From Capsaspora owczarzaki ATCC 30864 (Eukaryota; Opisthokonta; Filasterea), in NCBI RefSeq assembly GCF_000151315.2, contig NW_011887303.1, positions 826,409 through 890,408 of the forward strand: 64,000 bases of DNA, written 5' to 3'. Positions within the stretch are counted from its first letter, which is position 1, and each line of letters starts with the position of its first letter. Positions 40,838 through 53,011 of this stretch are shown one piece after another. The notes below the pieces were generated by a model. That model ran no database searches, was not told where the DNA came from, and saw only the letters and a program-made list of their open reading frames with translations. Position numbers and translations under genes: made by a program.

Positions 40838-43561
40838 ATGCAGCAGCCGACGAGCTTGGAGGGCTGGACGACCGTCCCAATGCAGACCGGCGACAAGGCG
40901 TACCTGAACTCTGCCGGAAGCGAGATCTGGGCGCCGCCGTCGTCTGCGCGTGCAGGTGCAGGTGCACAGTCAAGCACGGGAGGCAAGCCGAGGCCCATGT
41001 GCGGCACGCTGCGCGTCGGCGTGGTGGACGCCAAGCTCGCTGGAGCCAAGGAGCAGGACTCGCTCGTCGTCATCGCCACAGACCAGCACGGCAAGCTCGT
41101 CCGCAAGGCACAGACAGACCCGCGCTTGAAAACCAACGCTCCGAGCTGGTTTGAGTACTTTGACGTCTCGGTCGACTATGGCCGCTTTGCCCACCTCTCC
41201 ATCCGCCAGCCGCCGCGCGGTTTGCTGAGGTTTGGCAAGGTAAAAGAACACACAAACAACTCAGTGCTGCTTGGCAGCCGAGCCACCTTGTAACCCGGGC
41301 TCACGTTGAAGTGTGATTTGACATTTTGCAATCATAGGGTGAAGAGTTTGCGCGCGGCGTTGTCGACCTGACGCCCCTCCTCGATGGCACACAGCATGAC
41401 GTGCGCCTCAACCTCGTTCCCGCGGGCCAGATTCACCTGAAATTGTTGTAAGGCAGGCAGTATCCTTGATGCTTTTTGTTGTTGTTGTTGACACATTCGG
41501 GATGACTCAACAACCTTGCTGCTGCTGTCAGCTTCTCGGACGAGTCGGGCATGTTTGGCTTGGACCTCGCGGCGACCGTGCGTCGCGAAAAGCGCACCAA
41601 CATCAACGTGCCCTTCATTATCGAGGCTTGCGTCACCCATGTCGAGAAAAATGGCCTCGACAATGTCGGCATGTACCGCATTTGCGGCACCAAGACCGCC
41701 GTTGACGCGTTGCGCGCGCGCTTCAACCAGGCCGGCGCGCAGACCAAGTTCGCTTTCGGAGAAGACGAGGATATCAACAACGTCGGCAGCTTGCTCAAGC
41801 AGTACCTGCGCGAGCTTCCCGAGCCGCTGTTCACGTATGCCAAGTTTCACGACTTTGTCGCCGCTGTCAACATGATTGATCGCGACCTCGAGGCCAAGAA
41901 GGACGTCTTCCGCCAACTTATCCACTCGCTTCCCATTGTCAACCGACAAACCATCGTCTACTTGATGCTTCATCTGAGCCACCTTGCCAACAATTGCAAT
42001 GAAAACAAGATGACCCCCACCAACATTGGCACGTGCTTTGGCCCCTCTGTGCTGGCGCCGCCGCCTCCCATCGTCAAGAAGGGCTCCAAGCCGCAGCCAG
42101 CGGATGTCGACATGGCCACTCTTGCGGCTCAGGCTGGCATTGTCAAGTTTATCATTGAGCACTGGGCGGATCTTGCCATTGAGACTGCCCCTGCGCGCCG
42201 CGTCATCGCCGCATCCAACATTCCGGCTGGTTCTCCAGCCTCCGCCGCCGCCGCCGCCGCTGTGGGTGCATCCGTCCCGCCCAAGCCCGAAAAGCCGTCG
42301 ACCGCAGGCCGTCCTGCCCGTGGTTCCCTCAAACTGCCTTCGTCGGAGCCCAAGCCCACCTCCTCGCAGTTCTCTGCCTCGGACAGCATCCAGGCTGTTC
42401 TGTTCCTCAAGTACGACAAGGACAAGAGCCAAAGTCTCGACAAGAAGGAGTTTTCCGCGCTCTGTGGCGATCTTGGCTTGAATGCTGAGGAGGCCAACCA
42501 ACTGATGGCTGATGTGAGTTGTAGCCGACCGCGTGTTTTGTTGTGGAGACGTTTGATGGCTTGGTGTTGTTCTTTTTGATTCCTTGTGGGATGCGCCTCC
42601 TCAACGTTTCTCTTTCTCCCCTCACCACCCTTTACCTTTCCCGTTCCCGTTTCCCATCCTTCCCATGTTACAGGTCGATGTCAACCGCGACGGAAACATT
42701 AGCTTTGATGAATTCCAGGGTCTCACCGACAAAATTGAAGTTTTCGTGGCCGCCAGCCAGGGTTTCCGCAGCAACAACAAGCGCGCACTTTCTGTTCAAA
42801 TGTCTGCCTCCAGCGAGCTCGAGGCGGGTGTTACTGGCGATCAGTCGCCCGAGTCTGTGCTGACTCGTGCCGCCGTGTCACGCGCGCAGTCTGTCGCCGA
42901 AATGTCCCCCGAAGAGGAGGCTGAGGAGGCCATGGCGAACGGCAGCAATTCCATCCGAGCGCTGTTCCAGGTGAGATACATCAGATTGCCCCCTGCCCAG
43001 TAGTCCTTGACATTCCATTGCACGTTCGTTCTGTTCATTGATTGTTTTTCTGACCATCTGCGTTTTTGCTTGTCGTTTGTTGGGATGCATGGGCAGCGGT
43101 ACGACGAAGATGGCTCCGGTTCCATCGGTGCCAGCGAGCTGGGCAAGTTGCTGTACGATGCTGGCCATCGCTTGACTGACGACGAGCTAAAGTTCGCCGT
43201 CCAACGCCTTGCAAACAAGGAGAATGAAATCACCTTCTCGGCATTTGCCGAATGGTGGGCCAAGGATGACAAGTTCCGCGGCCTCCACTTGACCGACACA
43301 CAGCTCGAGCATCTGCATCGAGCTGCACAGTACTTCCAGCACTTTGACGTGGATATGAGCGGCGTCTTGTCGCGCGAGGAGTTTTCAGCCCTGTATGCCG
43401 ACTTGTCTCATTATGGCCTGTCGCTTCCGTCGGAGAAGGAGTGCTTCCTCAATCTGGACAAGGACCGCGACAACACTGTCTCTTTCAACGAGTATGTGCA
43501 ATGGCTGCTCGAAATCGGCTCGCTCGAACTGTCTGAGGACCTCCCCAACACGAGCGTTTAA
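40838..43561 (+). CDS. C2-RhoGAP-EF-hand protein
   Basis: Exons 40838-41239, 41338-41447, 41532-42513, 42674-42970 and 43097-43561; 751 residues. A C2-like beta sandwich (about 55-172; TLRVGVVDAKL...LIHLKL-type strands) is followed by a RhoGAP domain (about 178-400). The GAP has the arginine finger in G-M-Y-R-I-C-G, LLKQYLRELPEPLF, and LMLHLSHLA...NKMTPTNIGTCFGPSVL. Five EF-hand loops follow: DKDKSQSLDKKE, DVNRDGNISFDE, DEDGSGSIGASE, DVDMSGVLSREE and DKDRDNTVSFNE. The protein should stimulate GTP hydrolysis by Rho/Rac/Cdc42-type GTPases, with calcium sensing through the EF-hands and lipid binding through C2 as inferred inputs. Confidence 0.92.
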
Positions 43562-43876
43562 CAACGAGGTCTGGTCTGGGTTTTCGACATGTTGCGTTTT
43601 TCTTGTTTTGTTTTTTTGTTTTTTTTTGTCAGATTGTTCGATTGCATGCACTTTTTCTCTCGTTGTAACCTTGGTGATGTTTTTGGCGCCAGCAAACCAA
43701 CCGAGAGTTGAACCGCGTTCTGTTTTTTGCTTGGTGATCATGGGTGACTTGATTGGATGATGCAGTACACATACACACACACACCAACACACATGCATCC
43801 ATACAAATCCCATCGAATCAACGTCAAACATGTTGGCTAGAGTCCCCTCTTTCCTCTTCGTACACTGCAACTGCAA
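43562..43876. other. Gap between convergent genes
   Basis: 315 bases between the stops of the RhoGAP gene and the E2 gene, with T-runs near 43608-43628. No gene is supported. Confidence 0.5.
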
Positions 43877-45082
43877 CTAAGCAAACAGGTGCTCGATCGC
43901 TTGCTCGACGTTGCCTTTCGCCTTTGCCAGCGCTGTTTTGCACTTTGCTTCATCAAAGCCCATGTCCATGAGTTGCTTGATCTTGACATCGTCTTCTGAT
44001 ACGCCCGCTGTCCGTGACCCAAAGCAAGAAACAAAAAACAAAAGAAAAAAAGAAAAAGAAAAAGGCCATTGAGCTCTTTTCGAAGCAACAACACACAGCA
44101 AGCCATTCAGTGCGCTCGAGTTCACTCACGTCTTGCGTAAACGTCAGTCCAATACTTGGCAGTGCGATTGTACTCTTCTCGATTGCTGCGATACTGATTG
44201 GCAACAACTGCATCTTGTGGATCGTCGGGCTCGGGCGTCGACATTAACGCCTGAATGGACAGCATGACCGTCCTCAATGTCATTGCAGCCGCCCATTGGT
44301 CCTTGAGGATATCCAGGCAAATCACTCCGGTTTGCGAGCTCACGTTCGGGTGCCAGACCTTGGTTTCAAATTTCACAATCGGTGGGTTGAACGGGTAGTT
44401 TTGGGGAATATCAATCAGCAATTGGAACACGCCGCCCTCGAATGGGGTTCCAAGCGGTCCCGGGATCTACAGGTTATTCATTCATGAGGGTGGTGGTTGG
44501 TTGTACCAAGTCACGAAGAGTGAGTTTAGCAGCGAATTGGTGCATTCGATTGATGAAAGGCTCCAGCCAAAGAGCGTTCCTTCAGCTCGCTGCACCCTTT
44601 TGCTCTCGGCTAGTCCATGCTCAAACCAGCATAATCGTTGTGTCTTTGGCTTGTTGTTTCGCCCTGAGCTCGAAAGCGGCCCGGGGGGGGGGGAAAGCTT
44701 GCCTCATTCATCGCAACTCACCTCGCCACGCAGCTTGACAAACGAGTCCTCCACAAGAGAGAGCTTGATGTTGCAGGACTTCATCTACAGGAGCAAGCAG
44801 CAGCAGCGGCGACCGGCGGCGGCGGTGGGAGGGAGGAAGGCGCGAAACAATCAAAGAAACGGAAGGACAAGCAATTGATAGGTGCAGCGGATGAAAATTA
44901 GTTAGATTTCCGTATGAAATGGAGCTTGAAAGGCGGAGACACGGACTTACGCCTTCGTCAGACTGGCACTCGACATACTCTTTCTTGACCCGCGCGATCG
45001 CCTGTGCTGGGTGGTTGACGCCGCCGCTGCTGGACGACGACGAGACTGCTGCGCTTGTCGGGGCTTGCTTGCGACGGAACAT
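43877..45082 (-). CDS. UBE2K: Ubiquitin-conjugating enzyme E2 with C-terminal UBA (UBE2K/Ubc1 type)
   Basis: Exons 44951-45082, 44722-44784, 44130-44466 and 43877-44007; 220 residues. The UBC fold is intact: GPLGTPFEGGVFQL, the YPF-x-P-P motif, KVWHPNVSSQTGVICLDIL with catalytic Cys115, then QALMSTPEPDDPQDAVV. The final exon encodes a UBA domain (IKQLMDMGFDEAKCKTALAKAKGNV). This E2-plus-UBA layout is typical of UBE2K/Ubc1, which builds Lys48-linked chains. The N-terminus has an extra Ser-rich segment of about 20 residues. It shares a 318-base divergent region with SPF45. Confidence 0.94.
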
Positions 45083-45400
45083 GTTGTGTGTGTGTGTTTG
45101 TGATGAGAGCTGTCCAGTAAAATGCAAGCAAAACGACTGAGACAAAACAAATAGACTGTTCTCAGCTTTTCTGAGCGAGTCGCTTGTTGACTTGGCAATG
45201 GTTTCACATTGAATTTCTCGCGAAACGAGGCTGCCATTTCTTGTCTGAGATTGTCCGAGTGAACTCAGAGCTCAGCTCAGAGCTCAGTCTCTTTCCTTCC
45301 TTCATACCCGCTGCTTCTACCTACTGCTCGGCCTTCAGCTCCCCCAAGTCGTCCGATCGTTTCATTCTTGTTGTCTTGCCTCTGTTTAGGCGGCTGGCAC
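45083..45400. promoter_or_regulatory. Divergent promoter region of the E2 and SPF45 genes
   Basis: 318 bases between two start codons. A CTGTTTAG at about 45383-45390 just before the SPF45 ATG could be a splice acceptor of a leader intron. No other element was recognised. Confidence 0.45.
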
Positions 45401-47534
45401 ATGTCGCTGTACGACGATCTCCCTGCACCCAAGAGCAGCAGCAGCAGCAGCAACGGGTCATCCGACGCTGTCAATGCTGCTCCGTTCCATCTGGCGCTCG
45501 GATCCGCCACGCCAGCGACCGCAAAGCCAGTCGTACCCAATGCGCTGCCAAAGCTAGCACCGTCGAGCATGGCTCCGCGGCAGGCGCCTGCGTCCATCAC
45601 GGCGGCGGCTGCGTCTGCGGCCAAGCTGCTCCCAGCTCGCGTTGCTGCTGCTGCTGCTGCTGCTGCAGGCAAGCCACCCGCATCCGCCGTCGCCACTGTG
45701 TCAGCCGGAAACGCCGCGAGTGCATCGCAAGCAGGTGCTGCAGGAACAAGCGGGACCAAGCCATCCTCCTGGTCTGCTGGCGCTGGTGGTTTCATTGCCC
45801 CACAGCTGCTCAAGAAGCGACTCGCTGCTCAAAGCGATCTCAAGGCCACAACAACAGCTGCGCCTGTGGATGCTGCAGCAAGTGCTGCTACTGTCGTGGC
45901 GGCAACCACAACCGAGCCAGCCACCGCCAGCACCACGACAGTTTCAGCCAAACCCTTGCCTCCAAGTGAGCCAACAACGTCGGGTTGGACTGCGATTCCC
46001 GCTGCAGCTGCACCAGCTGCTGCCAAGGACGAAGTCTCAGAACCGTTTATAGCGACTGCGGCATCGCTGGAAGAGGTGCTGCACGAGTACCAGCCAACAA
46101 GACCGTTCAATTACGACGTGATTATGGAGGAGCGCGCGCGCATGCAGGCAGAGCGCGGTGGGAGCGATGATGACGACCACAGGGGCAGTCCACGAGCATC
46201 ACGCAGCTTAGAGCGCTCTCGGCGAGGGCGGCGATCATCCCAAAGTCGTAGTCCCTCTCCCGAATCGCCGTCAACTTCTCGAAGCGTTTCCCCCATCAGT
46301 CCTCGCGGCTCTCATCGTCGTCCATATGCATCACGGCGCTCTCGCTCCCGCTCACACTCGCGCTCGCCCTCCCGATCCCCTTCCCCTCGTCGATGGCGGC
46401 GACGTTCGAGCTCGCGATCACGATCGCGCTCGCGCTCGCGCTCTCCTTCTCGTGGCGGTCGAGGTCGTTCCCCGATGGGTCGATCACGGTCTCCCACAAG
46501 ACGTCCAGCACAGCACTTTGTATCATCCGCACACTCTCGGTCTCGTTCCCGCTCCCCTTCCCGTCGAAAGTCGTGGCGGTCCCCAGCTCGCTCCCGTTCC
46601 CGTTCCCGTTCTCGTTCCCGCTCACGGTCGCCAGCCCCTGCGCGCAAGCGGCCACGTTCGAGATCTCGGTCTGGCTCACGTTCTCCCACGCGTCGACAGC
46701 ACTTCAACCCGCAGTTTGCACCTCCGCCGGTTGAGAATGTGCCGCTTCCTCACAACCAACCACCATCACCCGCACAACCGCCGGCACCAGCAACCACGGC
46801 TGCTCCCGTCGCCGCAAATGCAGGTCTGACCATGAGTGAATACAACGAAAGAATCAAGCTGTCTGGCGAGGAGGCATACCAACGGCGGTTGAAGATGAGC
46901 ATGGGATCGACATCTCATTCGCCCTCGTCAACGACGACAAGTGCCCCTGCTTCTTCCGCCACCGCATCATCCGGAACTGTTGTAGAGCGAATGATGGGCA
47001 AGATGGGCTGGAAGAGCGGGCAGGGTTTGGGCAAGGACGAGCAGGGCATCAGCACTCCGCTGTTGGTGGCTAAAACCGGCAAGACCTCTGCCACCATTGT
47101 GCAGCAGCAGCAACAAACCCACCAGCGCGCCACTTTGGTCGTGTTGCTTGAGAACATGGTTGGCCCTGGCGAAGTTGACGACGATCTCCAAGCCGAGGTG
47201 ACGGAGGAGAGCGAAAAGTTTGGCAAAGTCAAGCAGTGCCTTGTGTTTGAAGTCCCCAACAAGCAAGTTCGTGATGATCAAGCCGTTCGGATATTTATCG
47301 AGTTTGCCTCTGAAGTTGCCGCTGTTCGAGGTACGGGAAAACAACGAGTGTTGAGTGATGAAGGATGGGGTGGTTTGTCGTCCGCCAGATGAATTTTCTC
47401 AATTTTCTCGCTGATTGAATTGTTTCTATTTAGCTGTAAACGAATTCCATGGTCGGTTCTTTGGCGGGCGGCAAGTGCGTGCTTCCTTCTTTCCGGTCGA
47501 GCGGATGAGGAAATTCGATCTCGCACCTCCTTAG
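45401..47534 (+). CDS. RBM17: Splicing factor SPF45/RBM17 homologue with expanded RS region
   Basis: Exons 45401-47330 and 47434-47534; 676 residues. It starts MSLYDDLP as in the animal protein. A long Ala/Ser/Thr-rich stretch follows, then about 170 residues of Arg-Ser dipeptides (roughly 266-435). A G-patch (about 525-563; MMGKMGWKSGQGLGKDEQGI) precedes a C-terminal U2AF-homology RRM (VVLLENMVGPGEVDDDL ... AVRIFIEF ... GRFFGGRQVRASFF). The second exon supplies the R-F-F motif needed for binding UHM-ligand peptides. SPF45 acts in 3' splice-site choice, particularly for short introns. The RS region is much larger than in the human 401-residue protein. Confidence 0.93.
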
Positions 47535-47699
47535 TTTTGCAATGCCTGGTGTCGTCGTACTTGAGAATTCTCGAATGATAATGCCATAGAATTGCACATG
47601 TAATCATTTCGCAGGCATACAACGTAATGCATACAAACACACGCACGCATAAAATGCCATGTAGATGGAGTGCAACACAACACAATGTCTTTACAGTCG

Positions 47700-49855
47700 C
47701 TAACGTCGCGGATGCATCTCCCGATCCACATCACCAGCACCGGACTTGCTCTTGCTATTCACACCCAGACCGCACTTCAACAGCGCGACGCGCATCAGCA
47801 GGGCCTTGGAAGCATAGTCATACTCTTCTCCAAACTGCAAGGCGCGGTGGAAGGTGGCGCTTCGCGTGTCGACCTGTCGCGCATACAAGACCTTGTTGTG
47901 GCTGTCGATGCGTGCGGAAATCTGGCCGGCAATGATCAGGGCGACAAGCTCTTGCTCCAAATCTGCAATGGTCGTTTTGAACGCGGTGGCCATCTTGGAC
48001 ATGTCCACCGACAAGAAGGGCGAAGCATACTGTTGCATGGCGCGCGATCGAATGAGCGCAAATAGAGCGCTGACGTGCGGATTCAAATGAATGTCCGCCG
48101 CCAGATCGTCGTGCAGCGAGCTCATGATGGTCAGAACGGTGGCATAGCGCGAGTGGTAGAACGCCTGGATGAGTTCGCGCACTTCCGGCACAAGCTCCAA
48201 GAACTGTCGGAAGTTTGGCAGATCGATCAGCTTGGACTTGATTTCAGCACTGTTCGGAAGAAGGAGATAGAAAGGGAGAGAGAGAGAGAGAGAAAGGGAG
48301 AGTGAGAAGCGATCGAGGGGGAAACACGGGCGAATGAGCACGCAAGCCCCATGGAATGAAATGCACAGATGCAATCAACATACCGGTCGAACGTGGCCAA
48401 GCCGCAGAGGGCGCCAAAGATGGCAATGTCTTGCGCCGCAATCACCTCGCTAAAGTTGCCGCAGATGTCAAACGAGACGTCCACAAAAACCTTGCCTGCC
48501 TGATTGAATTGACGCTCATGGAGCTGTGCCAGAAGGACAAGGAGGGGAGAACAAACGAAAACAACAAGGGGCGTGAGCCGTCACCAATCAACAGAACGAA
48601 AATACAAAAAAAGAACAAAAAAAAAAAAAAAAAAAACCACGACAACCCCCCCCCAAAAAAAATCCCAAACTAAATCCATCAAAGTCTCACCAAGTACAGC
48701 CCACGGCAAGCGGCAAGCTTGGCTTGCGACAGCGCATCGCAGGAAGGGTCGGCAGCCGCCGCCTCGCCCTTGGCCAGGTAGGCGGAGACGGTGGTCCACA
48801 GGGAGGCCTCCATATTGACCTGGATGACGGAGAGGCACACTTGCATCATGTGCTTGGTGGTCGTGCAGTAGTCTCTTGCGCGTGTGTAGCACTTGACCGC
48901 CTCAGAGAGCTCGCCACGGTCGTAAAAGTGATCACCAAGATCCGTGTTGCCCATTCGAATGGATTCCTTGATGAACGTGTTGCGATGGCCCTGAGAGAAG
49001 GTGTTGGGGGGTGGGGTTGGGAGATTTGGCACAAGTTACACGACCGTAGATGTGAGCAATAACGCGACACCGCGCAACCAACACGGAAACTCTTTGACAA
49101 CAGCGGGATACTCAACTCGCAAATCCGTGTCCAGGCGCTCAAACAGATTTTGCGCTTTGCGGAAGGTGGCATCGACCCATGCCGAATCGACACGGTCTTC
49201 CGGGCGCGAGACGTTCGCCGCAGCTCTAAAGTGCACAAACCAGAGGTGATGAATTCAAACTCGTTTTTCGTTTTCATCGAACCAGGCACAGCCCTCAAAT
49301 CGGGCGAAAGACAAACTTACGCTGCAACACGGAGGTCTTCGCCGACAGCCTCGTACAGCTTGGTGTTGAGCGTCTTCTTGAGGTCGTGCATTGCGCTTCG
49401 GAGGGCATCGACGCGCAGGTCGGGGCAGGTTGCCGCAATGAAGAGCAGGCGGATGATGCGCGCGTGCCCCGTGTAGTTGGATGCATAGATCTCGAGATCC
49501 TGTCCGCACGCCAGTCCAAAAAGGAGCAAGGTGATGCAGGGGGTGAGTGAGAGAGTGATGGACAAAACGTCAGCACAAACAGTCGTCGCCACTTTGGGCC
49601 AAAGCGACGCGCTCTGCAACGCCCCACAAAGCAGCACGAGTACAGCAAGGCAAAATGAGTCGTACCAGTCGGGGATGCAAGCGCAGCGGAGTGCTCGGGA
49701 GCAGCCGATCCAGGGACGAGAGCGCCGCTGAGGTCGTTGCTGCAGGCGCTGCAGGGCCAGTCGACGACGTCTGCGATACCCCAAGGAGCACACACAGAGA
49801 CACAGATGGAAGAGCGCAAGAGCAAATGTGAGGACGCGGGCACAGAGCGAAGAAT

Positions 49856-49888
<33 letters not shown>

Positions 49889-49967
49889 CCAGAAAAAAAA
49901 AAGAGCGCGAACAAGCTGAGAACCAGACTTCAAAGCACCAAAAACCAACCTCCATCGCAGTCGCCAT
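47700..49967 (-). CDS. GPS1: COP9 signalosome subunit 1
   Basis: Seven exons: 49950-49967 (18 bases, MATAME), 49666-49770, 49321-49499, 49099-49225, 48691-48990, 48384-48523 and 47700-48249; about 472 residues. Matches to CSN1: DLEIYASNYTGHARI, the RLDTDL to IKESIR...DLGDHFYDRGEL segment, AVKCYTRARDYCTT, IAIFGALCGLATFDR, and the PCI domain with IRSRAMQQYASPFLSVDM and GQISARIDSHNKVLYAR. CSN1 is a scaffold subunit of the complex that removes NEDD8 from cullins. The donor closing exon 4 (GTCAAA at 49098) is the weakest boundary. It is divergent from CDK5RAP3, with 260 bases between the start codons. Confidence 0.93.
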
Positions 49968-50140
49968 TGTCGAACTGAGAAATGTGGGAATCGAAGCAAT
50001 AATAACAATAATAGACTGGACGTGATAGTGATGATGGATTTGCAGCAACACACACACACAACAGCACGATAACTCTCAATCTGAGCTTTGCAGTATTTGT
50101 TTGTTTGGTCTCTGCATGTGTTTCTTTGTGAATGCAGTCT

Positions 50141-50141
50141 T

Positions 50142-50190
<49 letters not shown>
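50141..50190. repeat. Long T homopolymer in divergent promoter
   Basis: About 50 T in the gap between CSN1 and CDK5RAP3, with an opposing A-run (49858-49886) inside the first CSN1 intron region. Confidence 0.85.
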
Positions 50191-50191
<1 letters not shown>

Positions 50192-50227
50192 TTTGATTTT
50201 TTGTTTTTGCCATTGGTGTGTGTGACC

Positions 50228-50355
50228 ATGTCAGCACAGCAACAGAGTGGCGTCGTGGACGAGCAGCTCATCCCAATTGACATTGCATACAATCGGTTGC
50301 TTGGTACGCTCCACCCGACCTCTTGTCTGCACTCTGAGTGCTTCGACTGACATTG

Positions 50356-50389
<34 letters not shown>

Positions 50390-52796
50390 GCTGTTTTGGT
50401 TTGGTCGTCAGAGTGGCTCGTGGATCGCAAGCGCATCGTGCGAGAGTGGCAGTCGGAGCTGCCGGCCGTCCAAGCCAAGATCAGCCTCGCCATCCAGGAC
50501 ATGCCAGACGTCCCCGAGATCACGTCAATCCTACAAGAAGGATCGTGTAAGCCAGCCTTGGATCGCAGCGGGTTTGCTCAGAGTTGCTCGTCTGCCGCCG
50601 GTCACAGCTCACGTCTCGCTCTAACGTTGTTCCATACTAAAACTTTTCGTTGCGTTGCTGCATCACCTGGCTTGCCGTCTGGCTGGCAATGAACAACACC
50701 GACAGTCATCAATTACTTTCATTGCGTTCGTATTGTCGAGCTGCTCAAGGTTTCCGAGTCTGGCTCCAAGAACATTTTCGGCCAGTACTCGTCAAAGCGC
50801 ATGAAGGTAACTACTGTGTGGGAGACGCTCCGAGTTTCGGTAGCATGAAGCCTTCGCGATTACGAAGGTTGATGCGCCATGGCGAGGGTTGCCTGAGCTA
50901 CCACGCAAAGAGAATTCTCGCATAACTTTTGTCGACTTTTTCTTGTTTTTCTGTTGGGCAGGATTGGGTTGATATTGTCAAATCGTACGAGAAGGGCTGG
51001 ATCTGCCTGGGCGAGATTGCGCACGTCATTATTCAAAACGTCAACTACGAAGTGCCCGAGATGAAGCGGCAGCTGACTCGCGCTCAGCAGCAACTCAAAG
51101 TAAGACACAATGAGAACACTGAATCGTTTTTCGGAAAGTCGTGCTCACGCGCTCACCCTTTGCTGTTCGTTCAACAAGGAACTCGATTTGAAGGAGGCCT
51201 CACTCATGTCTAGCGTTGCACAACACAAGGCAGCATTCCAAGCATCTTGCAAAGACCTCAAGATCACTGTATGGAAGCGACGCTTTCTTGTTTGCTGTTT
51301 TTGCTGGTTGTGCTTCTCTGGACACCTCGTTCTCACACTCCTTCATGCTCAACTAGGGGCAAAACGTCACTTCCGAGTTGCTCGAGTTGGTCCACGAGCT
51401 CGGGCCGCTGTACAAGTCCATCGTGGAGATGGTTCGCCAACCGAAATTCCGCCAAGCGTGCGAGCTGTATCGCGCGTTTGTGCAGGCGACATTTGCCGAA
51501 GGTGGTTCCGAGCAAGCAGCAGCGCGTCTGCCCATGGCTGCATTCCTGCAAGACAAGGGCAATGTGACTGTCCACGAGCTCCGAACGGGCGAGCATATCG
51601 AGGTGGCGGAACATGCTCCAGCAAAGTCTTCAGCCGCTGCTTTGGCTGCTCCAACAGAGCTTGCACAGGCGACAGAAGACGCAGCGGCGATCGATTGGGG
51701 CAGTGGAGGTGTTGAGGACGATATGGTGGTGCTTGACGATGGTGCGGACATCAATTGGGATGTGGTTGACGACGCCGGCCTCGCGGAAGGCATCATCTCG
51801 CTCGACGATGTCTCAAACGCCGGTATTGAGACGGTTGTTCAGGGTGACACTACCACTCAGACTGAGGCCCCAGTTGCCGACGCGGCTGCAGTGGCGAGCC
51901 TGGACTTGGCGCCCGAAGTTGTGACGGCAGATGCGGCTTTCTCCCACGAAACTGTCTTGGAAAACACCGAGACCCGCAATTCCTTTGTCAATGATTTGCT
52001 CGAGGTAAAAAGCGACAATCGTGCTTGGCGGGATGGCAATGTTTTGCGTTCTGTTTCTCTCTTTTTTTTTCTTCGTTTCGCGCCACGAGCTCATGTTAGA
52101 TTCTACTTGTTTTGATTGAAAACAGCTCCAATCCTTCCTGACTCAGCGCGCCAGCGAGCTGGGAGCCCAGTCGACCGTGTTGGCCATGCACATGTTCGTG
52201 TCCGCAGCTCCGATTCTTCAAGACCAGACTGCTTCGAGTGTTGCGGCATATCTCGCGTCTGTCCAAGAGCCCCTTCAACTACTGACAGCATCACGAACGC
52301 AACAGCTTATCTTGTTGAAGGCGTCTCCTCGGTATGTGTCGCTTGACTGAATTGACTTGTCGTTCTTGAAGTTGTTTTGTTGACCGTGTCCGGGGTTTTT
52401 TTTGGTTGATGTTCTTGTCTTTCATGGCAAAATATTGCAGCTACGTTGACCATCTTGCCGAGACGCTGCTGCACGAACTCAAGGCGGCTCAACGCATGCA
52501 GTCGCGCATCAAAGACGTCGAAGCGCGCCGCGTTGAGGTTGGCTCGCACCAGGAGACCGTGCGACCAAAGCTAGCCCAGCTGATTGCTCAAACCAAGGTT
52601 CTTCAAGCTCAGGTACAGTGTTTTGTGAAAGCTTGGTCATTTTACGTTCTTGGTTGGGGTTTGTTGATCAAGATGTGTGTTGGTTTGCTCACTGTGCTTC
52701 ATCATCATCGTCCGTACCTTTCAGATCGAGGGCGAGCTGTCACGTCAGTACAATGGGCGCAAGGTGCATATCATCGGTCAAATCAACACAATGTAG
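50228..52796 (+). CDS. CDK5RAP3: CDK5RAP3 (C53/LZAP) homologue, UFMylation complex subunit
   Basis: Nine exons: 50228-50303, 50412-50546, 50706-50806, 50962-51099, 51179-51268, 51357-52004, 52126-52331, 52441-52612 and 52725-52796; 545 residues. It tracks the human protein: PIDIAYNRLLEWLVDRKR, INYFHCVRIVELLK, NIFGQYSSKRMKDW, QNVNYEVPEMKRQL, the NVTVHELRTG stretch, ETRNSFVNDLLE, and a C-terminal SRQYNGRKVHIIG. The acidic middle contains I-D-W-G, I-N-W-D-like patches that correspond to the shuffled ATG8/UFM1-interacting motifs of C53. The family joins UFL1 and DDRGK1 to form the UFM1 E3 ligase at the ER and takes part in ER-phagy. Confidence 0.95.
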
Positions 52797-53011
52797 TACT
52801 GGGCAGCTTCTGTTTTCCAAGCCTGACAGCTGTTTGAATAAAACAATCTTACAGAAAATTCACGCTACACACTCCAGCTCCAGCTCCAACTCCATTCCAT
52901 CGTTGCAGCTTTACATAGACCTCGAGCAGTCACCATCTTTTCTCAAAACTTGGATGATTCGAGTCCGCAGTGCCGTGCCAGATCAGTCGTGTTCTGTGTT
53001 TTGGTCTCGGA

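Noticed and set aside
41332-42501. 389-codon minus-strand frame over the RhoGAP domain
   Set aside because: Antisense shadow; the plus strand has unmistakable RhoGAP and EF-hand motifs.
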